Part shown: in pieces, positions 21,995-28,268 of the stretch
How positions within the stretch are numbered: position 1 is the stretch's first letter
How the letters are laid out: every line of letters starts with the position of its first letter
Assembly: GCA_019415925.1 (NCBI GenBank)
Contig: DXYG01000029.1
Coordinates: forward strand, 1-28,268
DNA: 28,268 nucleotides
Direction: 5' to 3'
DNA from: Clostridiales bacterium
Lineage (GTDB): Bacteria; Bacillota; Clostridia; Oscillospirales; Acutalibacteraceae
Notes under the pieces: model-generated
The model's input: only the letters and a program-made list of their open reading frames with translations
Told to the model about the DNA's origin: nothing
Database searches by the model: none
Made by a program: the position numbers and the translations under genes

Positions 21995-22153
21995 TTATTC
22001 AGCCGGTGAAAAATCGTCCTTGCCTACTCCGCAGAGAGGGCATACAAAATCGTCGGGTAAATCCTCAAACTTTGTGCCGGGTGCAATTCCGTTATCGGGA
22101 TCGCCGACAGCCTCGTCGTATTCCCAGCCGCATACATTGCATACGTATTTCAT
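21995..22153 (-). CDS. Rubredoxin
   Basis: The 52-aa product (MKYVCNVCGWEYDEAVGD start) has the two CxxC-type loops C5xxC8 and C38xxC41 (FVCPLCGVGKDDF) that hold one iron, and the conserved aromatic core and PDDFVCP segment. Rubredoxins are small cytoplasmic electron carriers, in anaerobes mostly feeding peroxide and oxygen detoxification enzymes. The ATG at 22153 follows AAAGGAGG. It is a single-gene unit with its own promoter and terminator; no rubrerythrin or flavodiiron gene is adjacent. Confidence 0.95.
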   Translation of the reverse strand: MKYVCNVCGWEYDEAVGDPDNGIAPGTKFEDLPDDFVCPLCGVGKDDFSPAE

Positions 22154-22187
22154 ACAAACGCCTCCTTTTGTGTTCTTATTATCTATT

Positions 22188-22215
22188 ATTATATCAGATT
22201 TGAAATGATATACAA
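22188..22215 (-). promoter_or_regulatory. Sigma-A promoter of the rubredoxin gene
   Basis: Minus-strand TTGTAT (22210-22215), 16 bp, TATAAT (22188-22193). It is back to back with the pnuC promoter, only 4 bp away. Confidence 0.7.
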
Positions 22216-22219
22216 GAGC

Positions 22220-22248
22220 TTGACTTTATATTTTTGTTGTGATAGAAT
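22220..22248 (+). promoter_or_regulatory. Sigma-A promoter of the pnuC leader
   Basis: TTGACT (22220-22225), 17 bp, TAGAAT (22243-22248). Transcription should begin near 22255, giving a leader of about 105 nt. Confidence 0.8.
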
Positions 22249-22267
22249 GTAGAAAATTTAAAATTTA

Positions 22268-22351
22268 CTGCCACCGGGTAGGAAGCGTTACGCATTCGTG
22301 TACATATCGTTAGGTCTTTGAAGATATGTACGTCGGGTGCTTATTTTTTTG
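22268..22351 (+). promoter_or_regulatory. Candidate riboswitch or attenuator leader of pnuC
   Basis: GCATTCG (22292-22298) pairs with CGGGTGC (22334-22340), and the inner GTACATATC (about 22300-22308) pairs perfectly with GATATGTAC (about 22323-22331). The long hairpin ends at TTATTTTTTT, just before the GGAGG of pnuC, so it is an intrinsic terminator inside the leader. The preceding CCACCGGGTAGGAAGC can pair its CACC with GGTG of the terminator 3' strand, a possible antiterminator, and GCG-TTA-CGC forms a small stem. I do not match it to a riboswitch class I can recall with confidence. Confidence 0.6.
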
Positions 22352-22361
22352 GAGGTATAAA

Positions 22362-23057
22362 ATGGTATATATCACAAAACTTTTTAAAAGCCTTTCGAGA
22401 TTTGAGCTTTGCCTTTGGCTGTTTTCGGTTATAACCGTGACAGCCTCATTCCTGATTGCAGGAAATTTCAATCCGCTCACGCTCATTGCTTCTCTCATAG
22501 GCGTTACGTCACTGATTTTTATTGCAAAGGGCAATGTATTCGGACAGGTGCTGATGGTAATATTCGGCTTGGTTTACTCGATTATTTCACTGCAATACTG
22601 CTACTACGGCGAGATGATAACATACCTCGGAATGACTGCGCCGATTGCTCTTATGTCGGCAGTAAGCTGGTACAGACATCCGTACAAAAACAGCTCGGAA
22701 GTAACTGTAAACAGCCTTAATGCCCTGCACAGAATTCTGCTTGTTGTGCTGACATTGCTTGTTACGGTTATTTTTTACTTTGTTCTGAAAGTATTTGATA
22801 CTCCGAATCTGTTTTTCAGCACCTTTTCAATTGCAACAAGCTTTGCGGCGTCATATCTGGCTCTTATGCGCAGTCCTGTGTACGCCGTTGCCTACGCTGC
22901 AAACGACCTTGTGCTGATTGTGCTGTGGATTCTCGCATCAATGGAAAATACTTCTTATATTCCCGTAATTATCTGCTTTGCAATATTTTTTATAAACGAC
23001 CTTTACGGCTTTGTAAGCTGGCGGAAAATGAAAAAACGTCAGAGAAAAGATATTTAG
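22362..23057 (+). CDS. pnuC: PnuC-family vitamin transporter
   Basis: The 231-aa protein has about seven hydrophobic segments and the family's features: a SWYRHPYK-type loop after the third or fourth segment, AAYAANDLVLIVLWIL, and the C-terminal INDLYGFVSWRKM signature. PnuC proteins take up nicotinamide riboside by facilitated diffusion, held inside by later phosphorylation; relatives carry thiamine or riboflavin. Which vitamin is moved here is not decided by sequence. The ATG at 22362 follows GGAGG; an in-frame upstream start at 22326 lies within the leader hairpin and is rejected. It converges on the HD-domain gene with a 4-bp overlap of stop codons and no terminator between. Confidence 0.8.
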   Translation: MVYITKLFKSLSRFELCLWLFSVITVTASFLIAGNFNPLTLIASLIGVTSLIFIAKGNVFGQVLMVIFGLVYSIISLQYCYYGEMITYLGMTAPIALMSAVSWYRHPYKNSSEVTVNSLNALHRILLVVLTLLVTVIFYFVLKVFDTPNLFFSTFSIATSFAASYLALMRSPVYAVAYAANDLVLIVLWILASMENTSYIPVIICFAIFFINDLYGFVSWRKMKKRQRKDI

Positions 23058-23650
23058 TCATTCTCTATTCTGCCTTTTTCAACATTCGGGTTTATGAAAT
23101 TGCTGTATGAATAATTCCAGAGCGTTTGTGAGCCGTCGGCTGTGTTTTTGTTCCTTTCAAGAATCTGACTCAGCTTTATCTTGTTTTTTGCCCACATCTT
23201 GCCGTCGGTTGAGTTGTTGAGCATAGCAGGCTGTACGTTGTCCATTGTGTGGGCAAATTTTGCCTCATTTGTCTTGCCTTCCTCAAATTCTTCCCAGAGC
23301 GCTCTGAATTTTTCGCCTTGGTCGTCGGGCAGAAGTCCGAAAAGCCTGTCAGCCGCTTTCAGCTCACGCTCACGCTGTGACTTTTTACCCTCGTCGTCAT
23401 AAGCGTAGGTGTCGCCTGCGTCGATTTCAACAACGTCGTGAATGAGTATCATAGAAATCGTTTTGAGCAAATCTATATCTTCGTTTGCATATTCGCCCAG
23501 CAGAATACACATAAGCGCCATATGCCAAGCGTGTTCTGCGTCATTTTCAAAGGTTTTTCCGTCGCTTTTCAGCGTTTGCCGCTGAATGAACTTCTCTTTG
23601 TCAGCCTCAAGCAAAAATTCAAACTGCCTGTCAATTCGACTTTTTTCCAT
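23054..23650 (-). CDS. HD-domain phosphohydrolase, YfbR/HDDC2-like
   Basis: The 198-aa product has the metal-binding HD pattern: His40 in ENDAEHAWHMAL, His71-Asp72 in ILIHDVVEIDAGDT, and a later conserved Asp in HTMDNVQP. The ENxAEHxWH and HDxxEIDxGD motifs fit the family of 5'-deoxynucleotidases such as YfbR and HDDC2, which hydrolyse deoxynucleoside monophosphates; the exact substrate is unproven. The neighbouring dCMP deaminase, 1.1 kb away, may only be coincidental. The ATG at 23650 follows AGAGGT. Its end overlaps the pnuC end by 4 bp, so readthrough would give antisense RNA to both. Confidence 0.8.
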   Translation of the reverse strand: MEKSRIDRQFEFLLEADKEKFIQRQTLKSDGKTFENDAEHAWHMALMCILLGEYANEDIDLLKTISMILIHDVVEIDAGDTYAYDDEGKKSQRERELKAADRLFGLLPDDQGEKFRALWEEFEEGKTNEAKFAHTMDNVQPAMLNNSTDGKMWAKNKIKLSQILERNKNTADGSQTLWNYSYSNFINPNVEKGRIEND

Positions 23651-23680
23651 AAAAATTTTACCTCTTTTCGCTTTGCTAAT

Positions 23681-23709
23681 ATTTTACCACCGACCGAGAA
23701 AATTGTAAA
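23681..23709 (-). promoter_or_regulatory. Sigma-A promoter of the HD-domain gene
   Basis: Minus-strand TTTACA (23704-23709), 17 bp, TAAAAT (23681-23686). It is divergent from the pan operon promoter about 30 bp away. Confidence 0.65.
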
Positions 23710-23740
23710 TGTAAAGTTTGCAGGATTAATGCCGTAAATA

Positions 23741-23769
23741 TTGAATTATTCCGAAATTTGTGATATATT
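23741..23769 (+). promoter_or_regulatory. Sigma-A promoter of the pan-coaBC operon
   Basis: TTGAAT (23741-23746), 17 bp, TATATT (23764-23769), with a leader of about 70 nt before the ATG at 23848. Confidence 0.65.
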
Positions 23770-23847
23770 AAACTATGAACGGTATTCACAATGTGAAGCT
23801 GTATCAGATGAAATGTTATCGCTGTAGTATTGAATCGAGGTGATAGC

Positions 23848-24699
23848 ATGAATATTGGAATTATCGGCGCAGGCAAGGTCGGCGTTTCCGTCGGCAGATA
23901 CCTCAAAGACAACAATATTCAGATTTCGGGGTTTTATGACACAGACTCCGACAATGCCGCTTTTGCGGCGCAATTTACTCAAACGGACTGCTTTTCGGAT
24001 TTGGAAGAGCTTGTAAAAGTGAGCGATACCCTTTTTATCACAACGCCCGACAATGTAATCGGGAGCGTGTGGGATTGCATCAAAAATAATATGTCCGTCC
24101 AAAATAAAATAGTATGCCATTTTAGTGGTGCATTATCATCTGATGTATTTACCGATTCACAAAGCACGGGTGCAGGCGTCTGCTCAGTCCACCCTATGCT
24201 TGCGTTCAGCGACAAATTGACGTCCTACAGAATTCCGGCAAATACTTTTTTTGCTATAGAGGGAGAAGAAACGGCTGTTTCGGCTGTGAAGAGCCTTTTC
24301 GAAAGCCTCGGCAACACCGTATGTCGGATTGACAAGAGCAAAAAGTCGCTCTACCACACCGCCGCAAGCGTGCTGAGCAACGAAATTGTCGCTTTGCTTG
24401 ATATGGGTTACTCACTGCTTGAACAATGCGGATTTTCACGAGATGACGCTGTCGGTGCAACAAAGAATCTTGTTTCGGGGAATGTTAAAAGCGTACTTGA
24501 AAACGGCTGCGTAAACGCTCTGACAGGGCCTGTTGAGCGAAACGATTTGCAAACTGTTAAAAAGCACACCGAGAGCCTGCAAGGCGAGGATAGGCAGATT
24601 TACATTCTGCTTGCAAAACGGCTTGTAAAGCTTGCAAAGGAAAAGAATGAGGACAGAGATTACCTTAAACTGACGGAACTACTTAATTCTTTATCGTAG
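23848..24699 (+). CDS. panG: Rossmann/DUF2520 protein, PanG-type ketopantoate reductase
   Basis: The 283-aa protein starts MNIGIIGAGKVGVSVG, a NAD(P)-binding GxGxxG fingerprint (residues 7-12). It then has a Rossmann domain with FITTPDNVIG and HFSGALSSDVF, VHPMLAF, and a helical C-terminal DUF2520 domain containing YHTAASVLSNEIVALLD and LTGPVERNDLQTVKKH. The Francisella PanG ketopantoate reductase and its Enterococcus and Clostridioides homologues are, as I recall, of this family. The position just before panB, panC and panD, with no panE or ilvC here, supports reduction of ketopantoate to pantoate. The ATG at 23848 follows GAGGTGA. The stop TAG is supplied by the CGTAGGG end of a palindromic repeat, so the C-terminus may have been reshaped by its insertion. 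Confidence 0.8.
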   Translation: MNIGIIGAGKVGVSVGRYLKDNNIQISGFYDTDSDNAAFAAQFTQTDCFSDLEELVKVSDTLFITTPDNVIGSVWDCIKNNMSVQNKIVCHFSGALSSDVFTDSQSTGAGVCSVHPMLAFSDKLTSYRIPANTFFAIEGEETAVSAVKSLFESLGNTVCRIDKSKKSLYHTAASVLSNEIVALLDMGYSLLEQCGFSRDDAVGATKNLVSGNVKSVLENGCVNALTGPVERNDLQTVKKHTESLQGEDRQIYILLAKRLVKLAKEKNEDRDYLKLTELLNSLS

Positions 24700-24772
24700 G
24701 GAACGACCCCTGTGTCGTTCCTAAAGTAAACACGCATTGTCGGAACAGGAACAACACAGGGGTTGTTTCTAC
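24696..24772. repeat. GTAGGG-family repeat pair between panG and panB
   Basis: GTAGG plus GGAACGAC pairs with GTCGTTCC (24700-24721), then about 25 bp, then AGGAACAAC pairing with GTTGTTTCT and CTAC at 24769-24772. The GTAG ends face outward. It overlaps the panG stop codon and lies within the operon, so its hairpins will be in the mRNA. Confidence 0.8.
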
Positions 24773-24812
24773 AAACTATTAGCAGACATTGATTACAACA
24801 GAAGGGACTTTT

Positions 24813-25640
24813 ATGAAAAATACATCGGTTACTTTTAAGGAGTCAAAGAAAAACGGCGAAAAGCTCACAATGCTTACCGCCTATGATTATACAACCGCAA
24901 AACTGCTTGACGAGTCGGGTGTTGATTCTATCCTCGTCGGTGACTCGCTCGGAATGGTCGTGCTCGGCTATGACGATACGCTGTCGGTCACAATGGAGGA
25001 TATGATTCACCACAGCTCAGCAGTTGCAAGGGGCGCGAAAAATGCGCTCGTAATTACCGATATGCCGTTTATGTCGTACCAGACCTCGGTTTATGACGCA
25101 GTCGTAAACGCAGGCAGACTTGTAAAAGAGGGCGGTGCTCAGGCTGTAAAGCTCGAGGGCGGAATTGAGTTCTGCGACCACATAAAGGCAATTGTAAAGG
25201 CCTCAATTCCCGTCTGCGCACATATCGGACTTACGCCGCAGTCAGTCAACGCTTTCGGCGGGTTCAAGGTGCAGGGCAAGGGCAAGGAAGAAGCACAAAG
25301 GTTGCTTGACGAGGCAAGAGCCGTTGAAGAGGCAGGCGCATTTGCCGTAGTGCTCGAGTGCGTTCCCGCAAAGCTTGCAAAGAAAATTTCCGAGAGCATT
25401 TCGATTCCCACAATCGGAATCGGCGCAGGCGCAGGCTGCGACGGACAGGTGCTCGTTTATCAGGATATGCTTGCAATGTACTCCGACTTCAAGCCTAAAT
25501 TTGTAAAGCAGTATGCGCAAATCGGAAGCGTTATGAAGGACGCATTCAGGCAGTATATTGACGATGTAAAGTCGGGTGCGTTCCCGAGCGAGGAACACAC
25601 ATTCAAGATTGATGATGATATTATAGAGAATTTGTATTAA
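24813..25640 (+). CDS. panB: 3-methyl-2-oxobutanoate hydroxymethyltransferase
   Basis: PanB adds a hydroxymethyl group from methylene-tetrahydrofolate to ketoisovalerate to make ketopantoate. The 275-aa product has LTAYDYTTAKLLDESGVD, the metal and substrate motif LVGDSLGMVVLGYDDTLSVTMEDMIHH, TDMPFMSYQ, AVKLEGG, AHIGLTPQSVNAFGGFKVQGK, and the catalytic Glu in LECVP, then TIGIGAGAGCDGQVLVYQDML. The start is the ATG at 24813 behind AGAAGGGA; an upstream in-frame start at 24789 lacks a site. The repeat pair upstream separates it from panG. Confidence 0.97.
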   Translation: MKNTSVTFKESKKNGEKLTMLTAYDYTTAKLLDESGVDSILVGDSLGMVVLGYDDTLSVTMEDMIHHSSAVARGAKNALVITDMPFMSYQTSVYDAVVNAGRLVKEGGAQAVKLEGGIEFCDHIKAIVKASIPVCAHIGLTPQSVNAFGGFKVQGKGKEEAQRLLDEARAVEEAGAFAVVLECVPAKLAKKISESISIPTIGIGAGAGCDGQVLVYQDMLAMYSDFKPKFVKQYAQIGSVMKDAFRQYIDDVKSGAFPSEEHTFKIDDDIIENLY

Positions 25641-25660
25641 AAAATAATCGAGGTAGAATT

Positions 25661-26503
25661 ATGGTCATTTGCTATACAATAAAAGACGTAAGAAAGCGTG
25701 TGAACGCTTGGAAAAGAGAGGAACTTACAGTTGGCTTTGTTCCCACAATGGGTTATCTGCACGAGGGACACAAGAGTCTTATGCAAGCCGCAAGAAAAAA
25801 CAACGACAAGGTTGTTGTCAGCGTTTTTGTAAATCCTATGCAGTTCGGACCGAACGAGGATTTGGAAAGCTATCCCAGAGATTTTGAAAAGGACTGTGCA
25901 CTCTGCGAGAGCGTGGGCGTGGATTTGATTTTCCACCCCGAGCCAAAGGAAATGTATGCAGACGGCTTTTGCTCCTATGTTGATATGAACGGACTGACAA
26001 CCGAGCTTTGCGGAAAGTCACGCCCGATTCATTTCAGAGGTGTGCAGACCGTTGTGCTCAAGCTTTTCAATATCGTAAAGCCCGACAGAGCCTACTTCGG
26101 TCAGAAGGACGCACAACAGCTTGCTGTTATTAAGCGAATGGTAAAGGACTTGAATGTTGAAACCGAGATTGTCGGCTGTCCGATTGTGCGTGAGGCTGAC
26201 GGTCTTGCAAAAAGCTCACGCAACACCTACTTAAATCCCGACGAAAGAAAGGCGGCTCTTATTTTAAGCCGCAGTCTTAAGCTCGGCAGGGAGCTGATTG
26301 AAAACGGCGAAACCGACGCAAAAGCCGTTATCAAAGCAATTACCGACAGCATAAACACCGAACCGCTTGCAAAAATCGACTACGTTGACGTTGTTGACTT
26401 TGACACGATTACTCCCGTTGACAGAATCGGCAAATCCGTGCTTGTTGCAATTGCGGTTTATATCGGCAAAACAAGACTGATTGACAACTTTATTATAGAG
26501 TAA
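25661..26503 (+). CDS. panC: Pantothenate synthetase
   Basis: PanC joins pantoate and beta-alanine using ATP. The 280-aa product contains the nucleotidyltransferase signature PTMGYLHEGHKSLM (HxGH), the substrate loop VFVNPMQFGPNEDLESYPRD, FGQKDAQQLAVIKRMVKDL, and the KMSKS-like READGLAKSSRN. The ATG at 25661 follows GAGGTAGAATT, 20 bp after the panB stop. It ends 12 bp before panD, so panB, panC and panD form a tight unit. Confidence 0.97.
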   Translation: MVICYTIKDVRKRVNAWKREELTVGFVPTMGYLHEGHKSLMQAARKNNDKVVVSVFVNPMQFGPNEDLESYPRDFEKDCALCESVGVDLIFHPEPKEMYADGFCSYVDMNGLTTELCGKSRPIHFRGVQTVVLKLFNIVKPDRAYFGQKDAQQLAVIKRMVKDLNVETEIVGCPIVREADGLAKSSRNTYLNPDERKAALILSRSLKLGRELIENGETDAKAVIKAITDSINTEPLAKIDYVDVVDFDTITPVDRIGKSVLVAIAVYIGKTRLIDNFIIE

Positions 26504-26515
26504 GGGAGCGATTTT

Positions 26516-26911
26516 ATGACTCTTACAATTCTGAAAGGAAAAATCCACCGTGCCGTAGTAAAGCAGGCGGATTTGAATTACGTGGGCAGTATAACAATTG
26601 ACAGCGAGCTTATGGAAGCCGCAGGAATTTTAGAATATGAAATGGTGCAGATTGTGGACGTTGAAAACGGAAACAGGTTTGAAACCTACACAATCGCAGG
26701 CGAGAAAGGCTCGGGAATGATTTGCCTTAACGGTGCGGCGGCAAGACAGGTAGCCGTCGGCGACCACGTTATAATTATGTGCTATGCTCAGATGAGCGAG
26801 CAGGATGCAAAACAGCACAAGCCGTATGTTGTTTTCACCGACGAGGATAATCATATAGCAAGCATTTCACGCTACGAAAAGCACGGTTTGCTCACCGAAG
26901 ATTTCATATAA
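26516..26911 (+). CDS. panD: Aspartate 1-decarboxylase proenzyme
   Basis: PanD makes beta-alanine from aspartate for PanC. The 131-aa proenzyme has the self-cleavage site Gly24-Ser25 in LNYVGSITID; Ser25 becomes the pyruvoyl group. Other family motifs are HRAVVKQADL at the N-terminus, ETYTIAGEKGSGMICLNGAAAR, and VGDHVIIMCYAQM. The ATG at 26516 follows AAGGGAGCG. Having its own PanD means the pathway does not need uracil-derived beta-alanine. Confidence 0.97.
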   Translation: MTLTILKGKIHRAVVKQADLNYVGSITIDSELMEAAGILEYEMVQIVDVENGNRFETYTIAGEKGSGMICLNGAAARQVAVGDHVIIMCYAQMSEQDAKQHKPYVVFTDEDNHIASISRYEKHGLLTEDFI

Positions 26912-26946
26912 TTAATTCCGAATTACGCATTCCGAATTCCGAATTA
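26912..26946. repeat. Iterated AATTCCGAATT sequence between panD and coaBC
   Basis: The 35-bp spacer is built from three overlapping near-copies of ATTCCGAATT with one GCATTCC variant. Related ATTCGGAATT or TTCGAAATTCGAATT stretches border the gaps at about 8699-8720 and 14740-14765. Confidence 0.6.
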
Positions 26947-26966
26947 AACAAAAGGGAGATGATTCA

Positions 26967-28151
26967 ATGCTGAAAGGTAAAACCGTTCTGCTCGGTGTTA
27001 CGGGCGGAATTGCGGCTTATAAAATTGCCAATCTTGCAAGTGCGCTTGTCAAGCTTCACGCAGACGTGAACGTGATTATGACGCAGAACGCAACTAATTT
27101 TATAAATCCGATAACCTTTGAAAGCCTTACGGGCAACAAGTGCATTGTCGATACCTTTGACCGCAATTTCAAATTCAAGGTTGAGCATATTGCCCTTGCC
27201 GAGCTTGCTGACGTGTTTATGGTTGCGCCTGCAAGTGCAAACGTAATCGGAAAAATCGCAAACGGAATTGCAGACGATATGCTGACAACGACCTTTATGG
27301 CTTGCAAAAAGAAGAAAATTCTTGCGCCTGCAATGAACACGAATATGTACGAAAACCCGATTGTGCAGGACAATATTAAAAAGCTGAAAGATTACGGAAT
27401 GGAAATTATCGAGCCTGCAACAGGCTACCTTGCCTGCGGCGCAACAGGCTCGGGCAAGCTCCCCGACGAGAAAATCCTGCTTGAATATATCCTGCGTGAA
27501 GTTGCTTATGAAAAGGACTTGTCGGGCAAAACCGTTCTCGTTACGGCAGGGCCTACACGTGAAGCAATCGACCCCGTGCGCTTTATCAGCAATCACTCAA
27601 CAGGCAAAATGGGCTACGCAATCGCAAGAGGTGCAAGCCTGCGTGGAGCAAGGGTGATTCTTGTTTCGGGGCCTGTCAGCCTTGAGCCGCCGCTGTTTGC
27701 CGAGCTTGTGCCTGTTGTCAGCGCAGAGGATATGTACAATGCGGTGATGAAATATAAGGACGAAGCCGACATAATAGTAAAATCTGCGGCAGTTGCCGAC
27801 TACACGCCCGTTGCGGCAAGCAGTGAAAAAATCAAAAAGCAAAGCGGCGATATGCGCATAGAGCTGAAACGCACAGAGGATATTTTAAAAGAGCTCGGTC
27901 AGAGCAGGCGTGAAAATCAGTTTATTTGCGGATTTGCGATGGAAACGGAAAATCTGATTGAAAACGCAGTCAGAAAGCTTGAGTCGAAGAATGTGGATAT
28001 GATTGTAGCAAACAGCCTTAAAACCGAGGGCGCAGGCTTCGGCACAGATACAAACGTTGTAACGCTGATTACAAAGAACGGCAAAACCGAACTCCCGCTT
28101 ATGAGCAAGACTGATGTTGCAATGAAAATTCTCGATGTAGCGTCTGAGTAA
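26967..28151 (+). CDS. coaBC: Bifunctional phosphopantothenoylcysteine synthetase/decarboxylase
   Basis: This two-domain enzyme adds cysteine to 4'-phosphopantothenate (CoaB) and decarboxylates the product to 4'-phosphopantetheine (CoaC). The 394-aa product is full length. The FMN-binding CoaC domain (1 to about 180) shows GVTGGIAAYK, the catalytic His74 in KVEHI, PAMN at 121-124, and Cys157 in the ACGATGSGK flap. The CoaB domain (about 186-394) shows VTAGPTREAIDPVRFISN, the STGKMG dimer motif, and KSAAVADYTP with the synthetase lysine. The ATG at 26967 follows AAGGGAGAT. It closes the operon; pantothenate kinase and coaD are not in the window. No strong terminator is visible in the remaining 117 bp. 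Confidence 0.96.
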   Translation: MLKGKTVLLGVTGGIAAYKIANLASALVKLHADVNVIMTQNATNFINPITFESLTGNKCIVDTFDRNFKFKVEHIALAELADVFMVAPASANVIGKIANGIADDMLTTTFMACKKKKILAPAMNTNMYENPIVQDNIKKLKDYGMEIIEPATGYLACGATGSGKLPDEKILLEYILREVAYEKDLSGKTVLVTAGPTREAIDPVRFISNHSTGKMGYAIARGASLRGARVILVSGPVSLEPPLFAELVPVVSAEDMYNAVMKYKDEADIIVKSAAVADYTPVAASSEKIKKQSGDMRIELKRTEDILKELGQSRRENQFICGFAMETENLIENAVRKLESKNVDMIVANSLKTEGAGFGTDTNVVTLITKNGKTELPLMSKTDVAMKILDVASE

Positions 28152-28199
28152 TTGACAATATGACTGTTCCGTTTATTGAGATGTAATAATGTGTCGAGT

Positions 28200-28232
28200 A
28201 TATGACATAAACCATAATTTAGCGGTGAGTTG
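28200..28232. repeat. Motif shared with the start of the window
   Basis: ATAAACCATAATTTAGCGGTGA reproduces, with one extra A and one change, the reverse complement of about 40-62. The spacer 28152-28268 otherwise holds only AT-rich sequence and a weak GAGT/ACTC stem. Confidence 0.45.
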
Positions 28233-28268
28233 ACTCGCAAAAAAAATTAAAAATTTCGGTCAAGCCTT

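Noticed and set aside
22268..22351. Assignment of the pnuC leader to the c-di-GMP-I, cobalamin, TPP or FMN riboswitch
   Set aside because: GGGTAGGAAGC recalls parts of c-di-GMP-I and cobalamin aptamers, but the other obligatory conserved segments are absent.
26964..27596. A 210-aa open frame antisense to coaBC
   Set aside because: It lies entirely inside coaBC, whose motifs are complete; the Cys/His/Arg-rich translation is typical of an antisense shadow.

Overview
The window looks like the chromosome of a low-to-moderate GC Gram-positive Clostridia bacterium, most likely an Oscillospirales/Ruminococcaceae-type gut organism. The clues are the origin-linked gene order, a Noc-type second ParB, good sigma-A promoters, strong Shine-Dalgarno sites with some TTG/GTG starts, and a clostridial-style pantothenate cluster with a DUF2520 ketopantoate reductase. 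This placement is inference; no rRNA or tRNA gene is present to confirm it.

Left half (73-16712), all genes on the minus strand. Read in transcription order from the right: guaB (IMP dehydrogenase) from its own promoter; a ROK-family glucokinase; then the conserved origin-proximal block rpmH, rnpA, yidD, yidC, jag/khpB, mnmE, mnmG, rsmG, noc, soj (parA), spo0J (parB), followed by serS, a small DUF4190-like membrane protein and lgt. The block covers ribosome and RNase P parts, membrane insertion, tRNA wobble-uridine modification, 16S methylation and chromosome segregation. Two perfect 16-bp parS palindromes lie in it, one upstream of soj and one inside mnmG. dnaA, the usual neighbour of rpmH, is not there; the ROK gene and a repeat element occupy that side.

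Right half (16820-28151), mostly plus strand. A sigma-A promoter drives a three-gene surface cluster: a 1203-aa secreted protein, a 39-aa peptide and a 202-aa membrane-anchored low-complexity protein. Next come a dCMP deaminase, a rubredoxin (minus), a PnuC-family transporter preceded by a leader that can fold into a terminator, and an HD-domain hydrolase (minus). The window ends with a vitamin B5/coenzyme A operon: panG-like reductase, panB, panC, panD, coaBC. Together these can take ketoisovalerate and aspartate to 4'-phosphopantetheine, except for the pantothenate kinase step.

The larger intergenic gaps hold a family of short palindromic repeats that begin CGTAGGG or end CCCTACG, in at least seven places. 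A separate element of about 85 bp occurs twice in opposite orientation (4852-4936 and 13584-13670), flanking the noc-to-rpmH block. The least understood items are this inverted pair, the 39-aa peptide with its giant secreted partner, and the pnuC leader.
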